The notes beneath the pieces were generated by a model. The model made no database searches, had not been told where the DNA came from, and saw only the letters and a program-made list of their open reading frames with translations. This document shows positions 33,861-43,615 of a DNA stretch of 64,000 nt, one piece after another. Position 1 is the stretch's first letter. Every line of letters begins with the position of its first letter. This DNA is from Parageobacillus sp. KH3-4. GTDB taxonomy: Bacteria > Bacillota > Bacilli > Bacillales > Anoxybacillaceae. The position numbers and the translations under genes were made by a program. The stretch lies in the NCBI RefSeq assembly GCF_022846435.1, contig NZ_AP025627.1, positions 2,142,001 through 2,206,000 of the forward strand, written 5' to 3'.

Positions 33861-34346
33861 ATGAACATTATCCCTACCCATCTTTTAGACCGCTCGACCG
33901 TGCAACAATTTTTTACCGCCCATTGGGGAAGCCCGCAAATGGTCGTTTCGACGGGAATGTATGATTGCAGCGAGCTGGACGGCTTTGCCGCGGTCCAAAG
34001 CAGCGGAGAAATAGTTGGTCTTATTACTTATATTATCAACGCGGAAGAATGCGAAATTGTTTCGCTAGACAGCGTGATCGAAAAACAAGGTGTCGGCAGC
34101 GCTCTTTTGCAACAAGTGGAAACATTTGCTGCGCAGCATGGATGTGTCATGATCCGCTTAATCACGACAAACGATAATTTGCACGCTCTGCGCTTTTATC
34201 AAAAACGGGGTTACCAGATTGTTAAAGTTTTCCCGAATGCTGTGGAAAAAGCAAGACAAATGAAACCAGGCATTCCGCTCGTCAGCTCAGACGGCATTCC
34301 GATTCGCGATGAGCTGTTGCTTGTTAAACAACTAATATGTAAATAA
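33861..34346 (+). CDS. GNAT-family N-acetyltransferase
   Basis: A 161-residue acetyltransferase. The acetyl-CoA-binding motif reads VIEKQGVGSALLQQVETFA, and NDNLHALRFYQKRGYQIVKV is the conserved C-terminal half of the GNAT fold. The ATG at 33861 follows AAGGAG; the frame is open 24 codons further upstream without a site. It is a single gene between the sigma-54 operon and the convergent urease locus. The acceptor substrate cannot be told. Confidence 0.85.
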   Translation: MNIIPTHLLDRSTVQQFFTAHWGSPQMVVSTGMYDCSELDGFAAVQSSGEIVGLITYIINAEECEIVSLDSVIEKQGVGSALLQQVETFAAQHGCVMIRLITTNDNLHALRFYQKRGYQIVKVFPNAVEKARQMKPGIPLVSSDGIPIRDELLLVKQLICK

Positions 34347-34499
34347 CGGATGAAAGCAGCGACGCTCTAAATGTCTACATCATCCTTCTTCAACATAAAA
34401 ATAGATCCAACCCATTTTGAAATAGAATATATATTTTCATGATATTGCGATTTGCGAAGAACACCCGTTTATGTTTGTGTTTTAGTCACAATAACAAAA

Positions 34500-34535
34500 A
34501 CCATCCCCTTCTCCCCTTTGAAAGACGGGGATGGT
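34500..34535 (-). terminator. Terminator of the urease operon
   Basis: ACCATCCCC and GGGGATGGT form a 9-bp stem with an 18-nt loop. On the minus strand TTTTTG follows. It lies 9 bp after the ureH stop. Confidence 0.8.
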
Positions 34536-34543
34536 GTATATGT

Positions 34544-35182
34544 TTAAAATAACAGTCCTTCTTCTATACCAATGTGATACATATAGTATAAGCCATATAT
34601 GATACTAATCAGCGAAATTACTTTTACAAAGAACTGATAAATCGTTTGCTTCTGTTTCATCCAGATAAACGGCAGCCCTAAGAAAGTAGTGAATAACATC
34701 ATGCCAACGATCGTTCCCATGCCAAATATCAGTACAAACAACAGCGCCTGCCATCGATGATTAACGGTTGTTAACGTTAAAAGCACCATTCCGGCACTGC
34801 CGGCTAGCCCATGGACAATACCAATGAATGTCGATTTTAAATGAAGATGATTTATCTTTACTTCCTTTTTAATAGGAATAGCATAGGCCGAACGAAAACT
34901 TGTAATCCCCAAGACTACAATCATAAATCCAACGACTAGTTCCAACCACATTGCTGTGGTTTCTGGTATTTGTTGTTCCATCCCTATCATAACCATGCCA
35001 ATGACAAATAGAGTTACGGTATGGCCGATCCCCCAAAAAACCCCGGCAAGAGATGAAAGGGAAAGCTTACTCGTTCGGCTCGCAATAGTCGATACAGCGA
35101 TAACGTGATCCGGCTCTGTTGCGTGCTTGATGCCTAAGGCAAATCCAAAAAGCAAAACCGGCAATACGGCGCTCACCAGCAC
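34544..35182 (-). CDS. ureH: UreH nickel permease
   Basis: A 212-residue membrane protein with about six spans. The N-terminal signature GIKHATEPDHVIAV is the H-x4-D-H nickel/cobalt motif of NiCoT and UreH transporters. UreH of Bacillus sp. TB-90 is needed for full urease activity and supplies nickel. It is the last gene of the urease operon, 17 bp after ureD. Confidence 0.88.
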   Translation of the reverse strand: MLVSAVLPVLLFGFALGIKHATEPDHVIAVSTIASRTSKLSLSSLAGVFWGIGHTVTLFVIGMVMIGMEQQIPETTAMWLELVVGFMIVVLGITSFRSAYAIPIKKEVKINHLHLKSTFIGIVHGLAGSAGMVLLTLTTVNHRWQALLFVLIFGMGTIVGMMLFTTFLGLPFIWMKQKQTIYQFFVKVISLISIIYGLYYMYHIGIEEGLLF

Positions 35183-35199
35183 TTCATCTCCTTATCTTT

Positions 35200-36015
35200 T
35201 TAGTACTTTCGCAGAAAAATAGGTTCCTCTTGAAAACATTCTTCGCGAATAAACTGATGAATCATTTGAAAAACCGTTTCAATCACATACGTTTCGTGGG
35301 CTAAAACACGAACAATCAATCCCGGAATCATAGGGGTAGACCAGCCAAGGTGAGCAGAAGCAGGAAAACGTGTTGCCATCCACTCGAATTTGTGCAGAAT
35401 ATCTTTTGTCATAAAAGGGCTAATCACAAATAGAGAACCAAAATGCGTATATCCTTCCATCTGAAGAATTCCTGTCATCCCTGTGCTCGGTTCAAAATAG
35501 AGATGATCAAACAACATTAAACTGCCTTCATAATAAAGCTTGAATTTCGAACGGACCCAATCGTAGCGGAACGGCTCTCCGCTTTCTGACCACCCTGGCG
35601 TCATAATATCCCCATAAATGAAAGTAGAATTTTCTTTCATATAAACGGTCGTTTCTTGATAAAATTGCGCTTTTTCATAAGCAATGACCGGGTCGGGGAA
35701 AAATTCGAGCACACTTTGATCATCCAGGTAAAATGACGTATGTTGTTGTACAGGAGTCTTGACTGTTTTATATATTTTCGTTGCCGATTGCGTGGTGGCA
35801 ATCAGATGTGCTCCTTCTTGCAGCATGATTTCCGTCTTATATCGATCTCCGTCTACATACCCTCCTCCTACATGAATCAAGTAAATCGTCGGCTCGGAAG
35901 GATGAAGGTAGATCGGCCGGGCCAATTTCAATGCTCCCTCATAATAGCAATCGGAAATAACCGTACGGCCGTTTTGCTTCACAGCCGTACACCGTAACAG
36001 CCCTGACCAGCTCAT
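35200..36015 (-). CDS. ureD: Urease accessory protein UreD
   Basis: A 271-residue accessory protein that binds apo-urease and recruits UreF and UreG for nickel insertion. The start [20 protein letters not shown] overlaps the ureG stop codon in an ATGA arrangement at 36012-36015. The segments [16 protein letters not shown] and [17 protein letters not shown] are characteristic. Translation is coupled to ureG. Confidence 0.92.
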   Translation of the reverse strand: MSWSGLLRCTAVKQNGRTVISDCYYEGALKLARPIYLHPSEPTIYLIHVGGGYVDGDRYKTEIMLQEGAHLIATTQSATKIYKTVKTPVQQHTSFYLDDQSVLEFFPDPVIAYEKAQFYQETTVYMKENSTFIYGDIMTPGWSESGEPFRYDWVRSKFKLYYEGSLMLFDHLYFEPSTGMTGILQMEGYTHFGSLFVISPFMTKDILHKFEWMATRFPASAHLGWSTPMIPGLIVRVLAHETYVIETVFQMIHQFIREECFQEEPIFLRKY

Positions 36016-36626
36016 TCTTCCAACCCTGCCAACATCACTTGTTGGTGAATCCACTCCACTACTTCCGCTAATCCAATTTCTTCCTTTAAATTGGTGAAAA
36101 TAACCGGTTTTGTTCCGCGCGCCGCTTTTGCATCCCGCTCCATTACTTCTAAACTTGCTCCTACATAAGGAGCGAGGTCGATTTTATTAATAACCAACAA
36201 GTCCGATTTAATCATTCCTTGCCCGCCTTTGCGCGGAATTTTTTCCCCTTGCGCTACATCAATCACATAAATAGAGAAATCAACGAGCTCCGGACTGAAT
36301 GTGGCGGCCAAATTATCGCCGCCGCTTTCGATAAAAATAATTTCGACATCCGGGTGACGCTCTTTTAACTCGTCAATCGCCGCAAAATTCATCGAAGCAT
36401 CCTCACGAATGGCGGTATGCGGACATCCTCCTGTCTCGACGCCAATAATCCGGTCTTCCGGCAACACGCTATGTTTCACTAAAAACTGCGCATCCTCTTT
36501 TGTATATATATCATTTGTTACGACTGCCAGGCTGAATTCACGATGAAACGCCCGAGTAAGCTTTTCGACAAGCATCGTCTTTCCCGCACCGACCGGCCCG
36601 CCGATTCCTATTCTTACTGGTTCCAT
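36012..36626 (-). CDS. ureG: Urease accessory GTPase UreG
   Basis: A 204-residue SIMIBI GTPase that delivers nickel to urease. The P-loop GGPVGAGKT is near the N terminus; the nickel-binding Cys-Pro-His is in [16 protein letters not shown] and the NKID specificity motif in [14 protein letters not shown]. The ATG at 36626 is better spaced from GGGGAGG than the ATG two codons before. It overlaps ureD by four bases. Confidence 0.95.
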   Translation of the reverse strand: MEPVRIGIGGPVGAGKTMLVEKLTRAFHREFSLAVVTNDIYTKEDAQFLVKHSVLPEDRIIGVETGGCPHTAIREDASMNFAAIDELKERHPDVEIIFIESGGDNLAATFSPELVDFSIYVIDVAQGEKIPRKGGQGMIKSDLLVINKIDLAPYVGASLEVMERDAKAARGTKPVIFTNLKEEIGLAEVVEWIHQQVMLAGLEE

Positions 36627-36651
36627 CTCCATTCCTCCCCTTTTCAAAAAA

Positions 36652-37326
36652 TTAAGACATAAATAAGCGAACGGAAAGCTGTTCATGCTGCATTTGCGCA
36701 ATTTCCAATCCCGGCGCTGCCGCTCCCAACTCTTCTTCTGTTAATGTATCGATCTTCTGCACCGCTTTGAGCAAATGCGGCCGCATGGAAACAAGCAGCC
36801 GTTGCCCATCGGTTTGGCCGAGCGGAATAGCGCGAACCGCATTTTGAACAAGCGCTTGGACAGAAGCATACAAATACGATAAAACCGTCGTCTCTTTCGG
36901 AATTTGCAAACGATAGCAAACTATGGAAAAAACAAGAGCAGGATGCATATACCCGCGTTTCTTTTTATCATCATTCCATATGTTAAAAGAATAGATTTCT
37001 CTGCAAATTTTCCACATTCGTTCCCCGATCATCCGCGTTCCTTCTCTTGTTTCTCTCGCCAGGCAAAGTGCCGCCAATATCTCATTTAACCGCCATACAT
37101 CTTCTTTTGATTTCTTCTCTAAAAAATCGTACGTTAACCGGCACGCCAAGCCATCAGTATACGTCAATTGCGTTTGGATATAAACGCAGAGCGCATCGCG
37201 AAACGTTTCAACGTTATTGATTTTTTCATTAGAAATATATGTTTCAAATCCGAAAGAGTGGGAAAATGCTCCGGAGGGAAAGTTCGAATCACAGAGCTGC
37301 AATAAAGGCAACAGCTTATCCATCAT
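36652..37326 (-). CDS. ureF: Urease accessory protein UreF
   Basis: A 224-residue all-helical protein. The N terminus [27 protein letters not shown] is diagnostic for UreF, which gates GTP hydrolysis by UreG on the UreD-urease complex. Its start overlaps the end of ureE by 11 bases, so translation is coupled. Confidence 0.93.
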   Translation of the reverse strand: MMDKLLPLLQLCDSNFPSGAFSHSFGFETYISNEKINNVETFRDALCVYIQTQLTYTDGLACRLTYDFLEKKSKEDVWRLNEILAALCLARETREGTRMIGERMWKICREIYSFNIWNDDKKKRGYMHPALVFSIVCYRLQIPKETTVLSYLYASVQALVQNAVRAIPLGQTDGQRLLVSMRPHLLKAVQKIDTLTEEELGAAAPGLEIAQMQHEQLSVRLFMS

Positions 37327-37765
37327 GGCGATGGCCGATGTAACGAAATGCTTGTTTTACTTTTCGTTTTTCCCGCTGATACGGAATATGTAATTGTTTT
37401 AGCAGCTCTTCTACTAAGTAGTCATATTGAACGAGCATTTCCTCCCCTTCGAACTGAGCAGGCAGATGGCGATTCCCAAGCTGATGCGCAATTTCCCCCA
37501 TTTGTTTCATTGACGTGGGCCGAATGACAAGCAAATCATCAGGCAGCACGCTTACAATAATCATATTTTTCTCATCCATCAATAAGATGTCGCCATCGGT
37601 TAATTCCTTTGTTTCTTTTAAACGAATTCCTAGTTCTGTTCCGTGATCGGTGACAACGCGCTGAATTCGTTTGACTAAATCATCGCTGCTTAAATATACC
37701 CGTTCTATGTGCGGCGGCAATTTGTCTAACATTTTAATATTTCCGATTATTTTTTCGACAATCAT
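37316..37765 (-). CDS. ureE: Urease nickel metallochaperone UreE
   Basis: A 149-residue nickel chaperone with the N-terminal peptide-binding domain and the C-terminal metal domain ([27 protein letters not shown]). The C terminus is short, with GHRHDG rather than a long histidine tail, so nickel storage capacity is probably small. Confidence 0.92.
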   Translation of the reverse strand: MIVEKIIGNIKMLDKLPPHIERVYLSSDDLVKRIQRVVTDHGTELGIRLKETKELTDGDILLMDEKNMIIVSVLPDDLLVIRPTSMKQMGEIAHQLGNRHLPAQFEGEEMLVQYDYLVEELLKQLHIPYQREKRKVKQAFRYIGHRHDG

Positions 37766-37776
37766 TTTTTATCACC

Positions 37777-39489
37777 TCAAAATAAAAAATATCGTTGCGC
37801 CATTGGAACCACTTCGGCTGGTTCACACGTAACAAGGGTTCCGTCGATTTTTACCTCGTACGTTTGCGGGTCGACATCAATCTTTGGCATCGCATTGTTA
37901 TATACCATATCCTTTTTCGACAAACGGCGAATGTGCTCTACCGGTTGAATGATTTTTTGCAACTTCAATTTCTGCGGGATTCCGAGTTCAAAAGCTGCTT
38001 TTGATACAAATGTAATCGAAGTGTTATATAAAGCCTTTCCATAGCTTGCAAACATCGGCCGATACATAACCGGCTGCGGAGTCGGAATGCTGGCGTTTGG
38101 GTCTCCCATAACGCTATAGGCAATCATTCCCCCTTTCAAAACAAGTTCTGGTTTTACACCAAAAAATGCAGGATGCCAAACGACTAAATCGGCTAATTTC
38201 CCTGCCTCTACCGATCCGACGTACTTCGCAATCCCATGGGTAAGCGCCGGATTAATCGTATATTTGGCAATGTACCGCTTTACGCGAAAATTATCTCCTC
38301 TTCTTCCTTTATCTTCTGGCAATTTTCCAAACTGCTTTTTCATCTTATCCGCCGTTTGCCATGTGCGCAAAATCACTTCCCCGACGCGCCCCATTGCCTG
38401 CGAATCGGAGCTGATCATGCTAAAAACGCCTAAATCATGGAGAATATCTTCCGCTGCAATCGTTTCTTTGCGAATGCGAGAATCCGCAAAGGCAATATCT
38501 TCCGGAACAGACGGATCTAAATGATGGCAAACCATCAACATGTCTAAATGCTCATCTAACGTATTTTTTGTATAAGGCCGCGTTGGATTCGTAGAAGAAG
38601 GCAATATATTTGGAAAACTCGCTACTTTAATAATATCTGGCGCATGTCCCCCGCCCGCTCCTTCCGTATGATATGTGTGAATGACGCGTCCGTTAATCGC
38701 CCGTAATGTATCTTCGACAAATCCCCCTTCATTCAGCGTATCGGTATGAATCGCCACTTGCACATCATATTCGTCCGCGATTTGCAAACTGGCATCAATG
38801 GCCGCTGCTGTTGTCCCCCAATCTTCATGAAGCTTTAAGCCAATGGCTCCTGCGCGAATTTGCTCCGCTAACGGCTCTTTCGCTGATGCGTTTCCCTTCC
38901 CTAAAAATCCAAGATTCATCGGAAACGCTTCGGCTGCTTCCAACATACGGTAGATGTTCCATTCCCCAGGGGTACACGTCGTCGCATTTGTTCCTGTCGC
39001 CGGTCCGGTTCCGCCGCCGATCATCGTCGTAATCCCCGATGACAAGGCCGTTTCGATTTGCTGCGGACAAATAAAGTGAATATGGGCGTCAATTCCTCCT
39101 GCAGTAACAATTTTCCCCTCCGCCGCAATAACTTCTGTCGCCGCTCCGATGATGATATTGACTCCATCCATTAACAACGGATTGCCCGCTTTCCCGATGG
39201 CGGCGATTTTCCCGTCTTTAACCCCGATATCGGCTTTATAGATTCCGGTATAGTCTACAATAATCGCGTTCGTCAGCACTAAATCTACCGATTCCGCGCG
39301 TGTGGCAAGCGGGTGTTGCCCCATTCCATCACGAATGACTTTTCCGCCGCCAAATTTTACTTCATCGCCATAGACGGTAAAGTCTTGTTCGATCTCAATC
39401 CATAAATCGGTATCCGCTAAACGAACACAATCTCCTGTTGTCGGTCCAAACATGTCCGCATATTGTTTTCGTGACATTTGAAAACTCAT
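37777..39489 (-). CDS. ureC: Urease alpha subunit
   Basis: The 570-residue catalytic subunit, which hydrolyses urea to ammonia and carbamate. The carbamylated lysine that bridges the two nickel ions is K219 (GLKLHEDWG). Nickel ligands are in [21 protein letters not shown], and [12 protein letters not shown]; the mobile-flap cysteine and histidine are in MVCHHLD, and the ligand Asp in SSDSQAMGR. The ATG at 39489 follows GGGGAGT and gives a full-length protein; an upstream in-frame extension of ten codons overlaps ureB. Confidence 0.96.
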   Translation of the reverse strand: MSFQMSRKQYADMFGPTTGDCVRLADTDLWIEIEQDFTVYGDEVKFGGGKVIRDGMGQHPLATRAESVDLVLTNAIIVDYTGIYKADIGVKDGKIAAIGKAGNPLLMDGVNIIIGAATEVIAAEGKIVTAGGIDAHIHFICPQQIETALSSGITTMIGGGTGPATGTNATTCTPGEWNIYRMLEAAEAFPMNLGFLGKGNASAKEPLAEQIRAGAIGLKLHEDWGTTAAAIDASLQIADEYDVQVAIHTDTLNEGGFVEDTLRAINGRVIHTYHTEGAGGGHAPDIIKVASFPNILPSSTNPTRPYTKNTLDEHLDMLMVCHHLDPSVPEDIAFADSRIRKETIAAEDILHDLGVFSMISSDSQAMGRVGEVILRTWQTADKMKKQFGKLPEDKGRRGDNFRVKRYIAKYTINPALTHGIAKYVGSVEAGKLADLVVWHPAFFGVKPELVLKGGMIAYSVMGDPNASIPTPQPVMYRPMFASYGKALYNTSITFVSKAAFELGIPQKLKLQKIIQPVEHIRRLSKKDMVYNNAMPKIDVDPQTYEVKIDGTLVTCEPAEVVPMAQRYFLF

Positions 39490-39493
39490 CCAT

Positions 39494-39820
39494 TTACTCC
39501 CCTTTCTTGCCTCGGTCAAGCGGGCCGTTGACCAAATTATTCAATCCATAAACATAACACTTTCCAGAAAAAGGAATAAGTTCCACTTGCTTTGCATCCC
39601 CAGGTTCAAAGCGCACTGCTGTTCCTGCTGGAATATTTAAATGCTTCCCGTACGCTGCTTGGCAGTCAAATTCAAGAAACGAGTTGACTTCAAAAAAATG
39701 AAAGTGTGAGCCGACTTGAATCGGACGATCCCCGCGATTTTTCACCACGATTTTTGTTATCGGCTTATGTTGATTGCAAACAATTACTTCTTGTTTTAAC
39801 AAATATTCCCCTGGGATCAT
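39494..39820 (-). CDS. ureB: Urease beta subunit
   Basis: A 108-residue structural subunit. [19 protein letters not shown] at the N terminus and the [11 protein letters not shown] segment are conserved in the family. It ends four bases before ureC. Confidence 0.95.
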   Translation of the reverse strand: MIPGEYLLKQEVIVCNQHKPITKIVVKNRGDRPIQVGSHFHFFEVNSFLEFDCQAAYGKHLNIPAGTAVRFEPGDAKQVELIPFSGKCYVYGLNNLVNGPLDRGKKGE

Positions 39821-39835
39821 AATTCCCCTCCCCTT

Positions 39836-40138
39836 TTAACGAATCGGATGATGAACCGTAACAAGCTTCGTGCCATCAGGAAATGTCGCTTCCACTTGTA
39901 TGTCTTTGATCATTTCCGGCACTCCTTCCATCACATCATCACGGGTCAAAATCGTTGTCCCGTATTGCATTAACTCTGCTACCGTACGTCCATCGCGCGC
40001 ACCTTCTAAAATTTCATAGGTAATTAAAGCGACTGCTTCAGGGTAATTTAACTTTAACCCCCTCTCTTTACGGCGGCGTGCAAGATCCGCTGCTACGACA
40101 ATAAGCAATTTCTCTTGTTCACGGGCGGTTAATCTCAT
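39836..40138 (-). CDS. ureA: Urease gamma subunit
   Basis: A 100-residue structural subunit ([48 protein letters not shown]). It is the first structural gene and follows urtE by 23 bp, so urea import and hydrolysis are probably on one message. Confidence 0.95.
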   Translation of the reverse strand: MRLTAREQEKLLIVVAADLARRRKERGLKLNYPEAVALITYEILEGARDGRTVAELMQYGTTILTRDDVMEGVPEMIKDIQVEATFPDGTKLVTVHHPIR

Positions 40139-40161
40139 TGTTCTCTCCTTCCTTTTTATTT

Positions 40162-40863
40162 TTAAACAGTTAAGAATTGTTGAATGTCATGCATGTTCGT
40201 TTCACTGACACGCCCCTGTGCGACAACGGTGCCGCGGTCAAAAATGTAAAAGTAGTCAGCGCATGAAAATGCCAAATCTAAGCTATGCTCGACAAGGACA
40301 ATCCCAATCATTTTTTCTTTGGCCATTTTGACAATGACATCACGAATAAGCTGTACGATCGATGGCTGAATTCCTTCCATCGGCTCATCAAGCAAAAGCA
40401 ACTTTGGCTGCCCCATCAGCGCCCGGGCAATGGCCAGCTGTTGCTGCTGCCCGCCGCTTAAGTCTCCCCCTTTTCGATGCAGCATTTCTTTTAATATCGG
40501 AAATAACTCGTAAACTTCTGCTAAAATTTGTGACGGATTGGCTTTCTCCGGAAGTGCCTCCAGCCCCAGCAATAAATTTTCTTCCACTGTTAACGTAGGA
40601 AAAATTTCCCTTCCTTGCGGAACATAACCAATCCCCTTTCTTACTCTCTCTTCAGGCGGCAATGAGGTAATATCTTGATGCTCCCACTCGATTTTGCCGG
40701 CAATTGGTTGGATTAACCCGATGATACTTTTGATAAGCGTCGTTTTTCCGACGCCATTTCGCCCAAGCACCGCCGTTACAGCGCCTTTTTGTGCGTTAAT
40801 GCTAACATTTTCCAATACAACGCTTTGTTCATATCCGGCCGCAATGTTTTGCACGCTTAACAT
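40162..40863 (-). CDS. urtE: Urea ABC transporter ATPase UrtE
   Basis: A 233-residue branched-chain-type ATPase. Walker A is GRNGVGKTT, the signature is [15 protein letters not shown], and Walker B is [14 protein letters not shown]. It overlaps the end of urtD by seven bases. In this setting (UrtABCDE followed by urease) it powers high-affinity urea uptake. Confidence 0.93.
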   Translation of the reverse strand: MLSVQNIAAGYEQSVVLENVSINAQKGAVTAVLGRNGVGKTTLIKSIIGLIQPIAGKIEWEHQDITSLPPEERVRKGIGYVPQGREIFPTLTVEENLLLGLEALPEKANPSQILAEVYELFPILKEMLHRKGGDLSGGQQQQLAIARALMGQPKLLLLDEPMEGIQPSIVQLIRDVIVKMAKEKMIGIVLVEHSLDLAFSCADYFYIFDRGTVVAQGRVSETNMHDIQQFLTV

Positions 40864-41606
40864 GCTTTCTCTTCCCTTCCTAAATAAACTTCTATCACTT
40901 TTTCATTTCGCTGAATGTCCTCCATTGTCCCCTCACATAACACTTTCCCTTCATGCATGACCGTTACTTGCTTGGAAAAACGGCGGACAAAATCCATATC
41001 ATGCTCGACGATGACGACGGCACAGTTGCGCGCGATTTCGTGGATCAACTCTCCTGTCCGTTCCCGCTCCGCTTCACTCATCCCAGCAATCGGTTCATCA
41101 AGCAACAACAGCTGAGGAAATTGGATAAGCTGCATGCCAATTTCCAGCCACTGCTTTTGGCCGTGTGAAAGAGAACCAGCCTTTTGCCCAGCATAATCGA
41201 ATAATTGGATGCGTTGCAGCAGCGTGATGATAGCATCCCGCTCTTCCCGCGACAATTTTGCCCGCAAAACCGCAAACAATCCGCGGTCTTGTTTTAAAGC
41301 CAGTTCCATATTCTCCCATACGGTCAACTGGCGAAAAATCGATGGACCTTGAAACTTTCGCGCAATCCCAAGCCGTACAATTTTGTGCTCCGGCATTTTC
41401 GTAATATCGTGTGAGTAAAATAATACTTTCCCGCTGCACGCTCTTGTTTTGCCGCAGATTACATCTAAGAGCGTCGTCTTTCCCGCCCCGTTTGGCCCGA
41501 TTAAAAATCGTACTTCGTGCGGATAAACTTCCAAATTTACCCCTTGCAATGCGTGAAATCCGTCAAAATCTACCGACACTTCGCGACACATGAGAACCGG
41601 CTTCAT
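40857..41606 (-). CDS. urtD: Urea ABC transporter ATPase UrtD
   Basis: A 249-residue ATPase. Walker A is GPNGAGKTT, the signature is LSHGQKQWLEIGM (the variant usual in UrtD), and Walker B is LLLLDEPIAGMSEAE. The ATG at 41606 follows GGGAGGGGAG and lies 44 bases inside urtC, an unusually long coding overlap. Confidence 0.92.
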   Translation of the reverse strand: MKPVLMCREVSVDFDGFHALQGVNLEVYPHEVRFLIGPNGAGKTTLLDVICGKTRACSGKVLFYSHDITKMPEHKIVRLGIARKFQGPSIFRQLTVWENMELALKQDRGLFAVLRAKLSREERDAIITLLQRIQLFDYAGQKAGSLSHGQKQWLEIGMQLIQFPQLLLLDEPIAGMSEAERERTGELIHEIARNCAVVIVEHDMDFVRRFSKQVTVMHEGKVLCEGTMEDIQRNEKVIEVYLGREEKAC

Positions 41607-42645
41607 GTGTTCTCCCCTCCCATTGTCGTTTTCTTTGCTTAAAAGACTCGTATACGCCTGCAAGTCCGTTTGGCAAAAACATCACCACACCGATAAATAA
41701 TCCTCCTAAAAATAGCAGCCATATATCAGGATAATTTTCGCTAAAGAAGCTTTTCGCACTGTTCGTCACAATAGCACCTATCACAGCCCCAATTAATGAA
41801 CTTCTTCCCCCGACAGCAACCCACAATACCATTTCAATCGAAGGAATAATCCCCATCATCGCCGGAGAAATCAGCCCGACTTGCAAAACAAACATTACGC
41901 CCGCCAACGCGGCAAAAGCCGCGGAAAGGCTATAGACAAACACCTTGTACGTTGTTGGATTAAAACCTAAAAAGCGAACCCTATTTTCCCCATCCCGAAT
42001 GGCTACAAGCACCCGGCCGAAACGGCTCACCGTTAACCAACGGGAAAAAAGGAAAATAAGCAAAAGCAAACAAACGGTAAGCCAGTAAAGAACAATTTGG
42101 GTAAGAGGAGAAGATAACGAGAAACCGAAAACGGTAGAAAAATTCGTTAATCCATTCGTCCCTCCTGTCCATTCTTGCTTTCCGATGAACAACGTAACAA
42201 AAACAACAACGACAGCTTGTGACAATAAAGAAAAATAGACGCCTTTAATCCGGTTTTTAAACGTAAAATAACTCAAAAATGCTGCTAATAGCACCGGAAT
42301 GATGATGGCGGAAGAAATAGCAAACAGCGGATGCTCAAACGGTTTCCAAAACCACGGGAGCTGGTTTACACCGCTCCACTCCATAAAATCAGGCAATCGT
42401 CCAGGCGCAGACTCCAGTTTTAAGTACATTGCCATACAGTAAGCGCCTAAACCAAAATACACGCCATGTCCTAAACTTAAAATCCCGGTATGGCCCCAAA
42501 GCAAAGAAAGCCCTATCGCGATCATGGCAAAGCAAAGAAATTTTCCGAGCAGCGATAAACGAAATTCCGTTAAATAAAACGGTGCTGCAAACAAAGCAAG
42601 GAAAAACAGCCAATAAAGCCAGCCTTTTTTTATCATCTTTGCCAC
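41563..42645 (-). CDS. urtC: Urea ABC transporter permease UrtC
   Basis: A 360-residue LivM-type permease with about nine membrane spans. The WGHTGILSLGHGVYFGLGAY and VGGRSSLIGAVIGA segments are characteristic. The C-terminal tail (about 25 polar residues) is encoded by the stretch that overlaps urtD. Confidence 0.92.
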   Translation of the reverse strand: MAKMIKKGWLYWLFFLALFAAPFYLTEFRLSLLGKFLCFAMIAIGLSLLWGHTGILSLGHGVYFGLGAYCMAMYLKLESAPGRLPDFMEWSGVNQLPWFWKPFEHPLFAISSAIIIPVLLAAFLSYFTFKNRIKGVYFSLLSQAVVVVFVTLFIGKQEWTGGTNGLTNFSTVFGFSLSSPLTQIVLYWLTVCLLLLIFLFSRWLTVSRFGRVLVAIRDGENRVRFLGFNPTTYKVFVYSLSAAFAALAGVMFVLQVGLISPAMMGIIPSIEMVLWVAVGGRSSLIGAVIGAIVTNSAKSFFSENYPDIWLLFLGGLFIGVVMFLPNGLAGVYESFKQRKRQWEGRTHEAGSHVSRSVGRF

Positions 42646-42648
42646 CCC

Positions 42649-43548
42649 TTAATCGAGCGATCTTGTTTTCATACTGACAAGCCCCGAAGGCTTCCATTGC
42701 AAAAAGGCAACAATAAGCGCAAACATTATCACTTTGGCGATCGTCGCACTTGTCGAATACTCCATCAACGTACTGACCAATCCGATTCCGAACGCTCCCA
42801 GCACCGTGCCGATCAGTTTCCCTATTCCTCCCAAAATGACAACCATAAACGCATCGACAATATAATACGTTCCAATCGTTGGACCAATCGGACCGAGCAA
42901 TGTCAGCGCACAGCCCGCTAAACCGGCAAAGCCGGAACCAATGGCAAAAGCATATGCATCGACTTTCCGAGTAGAAATGCCAAGGCAAGAAGCCATATCT
43001 CTGTTCAACGTGACGGCTCTTATTCTGCGGCCGGCTGGCGTTTTCGTTAAATAAACATAAAGGGCAAAAATGGATAAAATGACGAATGCTAAAATAAACA
43101 GCCGTTTGTATGGAAAAACCATTCCCGCAACGCGGACCCCTCCATCCAACCATCCAGGAGGAAGCACGGCTACATTTGGCGCGCCAAAAAACGTGCGCGC
43201 GATTTGCTGCAAAATCAAGCTGACGCCCCATGTCGCCAACAAACTATCCAGCGGCCGATGATATAAATGCCGGATTAATAGTTGTTCTAACCCCCAGCCA
43301 AGGAAAGCCGAAACAAAAAAGGCAGCAGGAATAGCGACGAAAAAGTAATATTCCAGCGCTTGCGGCGCATACTTGGCAAATATTTGTTGAACGACGTACG
43401 TCATGTACGCTCCCGCCATGATCAATTCGCCATGAGCCATGTTGATGACGCCCATCAACCCAAAGGTAATCGCCAGCCCTATAGCAACAAAAAGCAAAAT
43501 CGACCCTAAGCTAAAACCGTTAAAAACTTGCGTAATAACGACAGACAA
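42649..43548 (-). CDS. urtB: Urea ABC transporter permease UrtB
   Basis: A 299-residue LivH-type permease. The most likely start is the TTG at 43548, five to eight bases after the GGAGGAGG pair. The frame opens earlier at 43599, but that part encodes a stem-loop. GLMGVINMAHGELIMAGAYM and LGGIGKLIGTVLGAFGIG are the family signatures. It forms the membrane pore with UrtC. Confidence 0.9.
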   Translation of the reverse strand: MSVVITQVFNGFSLGSILLFVAIGLAITFGLMGVINMAHGELIMAGAYMTYVVQQIFAKYAPQALEYYFFVAIPAAFFVSAFLGWGLEQLLIRHLYHRPLDSLLATWGVSLILQQIARTFFGAPNVAVLPPGWLDGGVRVAGMVFPYKRLFILAFVILSIFALYVYLTKTPAGRRIRAVTLNRDMASCLGISTRKVDAYAFAIGSGFAGLAGCALTLLGPIGPTIGTYYIVDAFMVVILGGIGKLIGTVLGAFGIGLVSTLMEYSTSATIAKVIMFALIVAFLQWKPSGLVSMKTRSLD

Positions 43549-43573
43549 CAAAGCCTCCTCCTTTCTTGGAAAT

Positions 43574-43597
43574 GGAAAGGAGCCTAAACTCCTTTCC
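43574..43597 (-). repeat. Stem-loop between urtA and urtB
   Basis: GGAAAGGAG and CTCCTTTCC form a perfect 9-bp stem with a 6-nt loop, about 20 bases after the urtA stop. The weak T-run after it suggests attenuation or message stabilisation, giving more UrtA than permease. Confidence 0.6.
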
Positions 43598-43615
43598 ACA
43601 ACGGATGTCTTTCAT

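Noticed and set aside
42389-43231. A 280-codon open frame on the minus strand overlapping urtB and urtC
   Set aside because: It lies in another frame of two clear permease genes on the same strand, is rich in Cys, Trp and Arg, and has no ribosome binding site. It is a by-product of codon use in the real genes.
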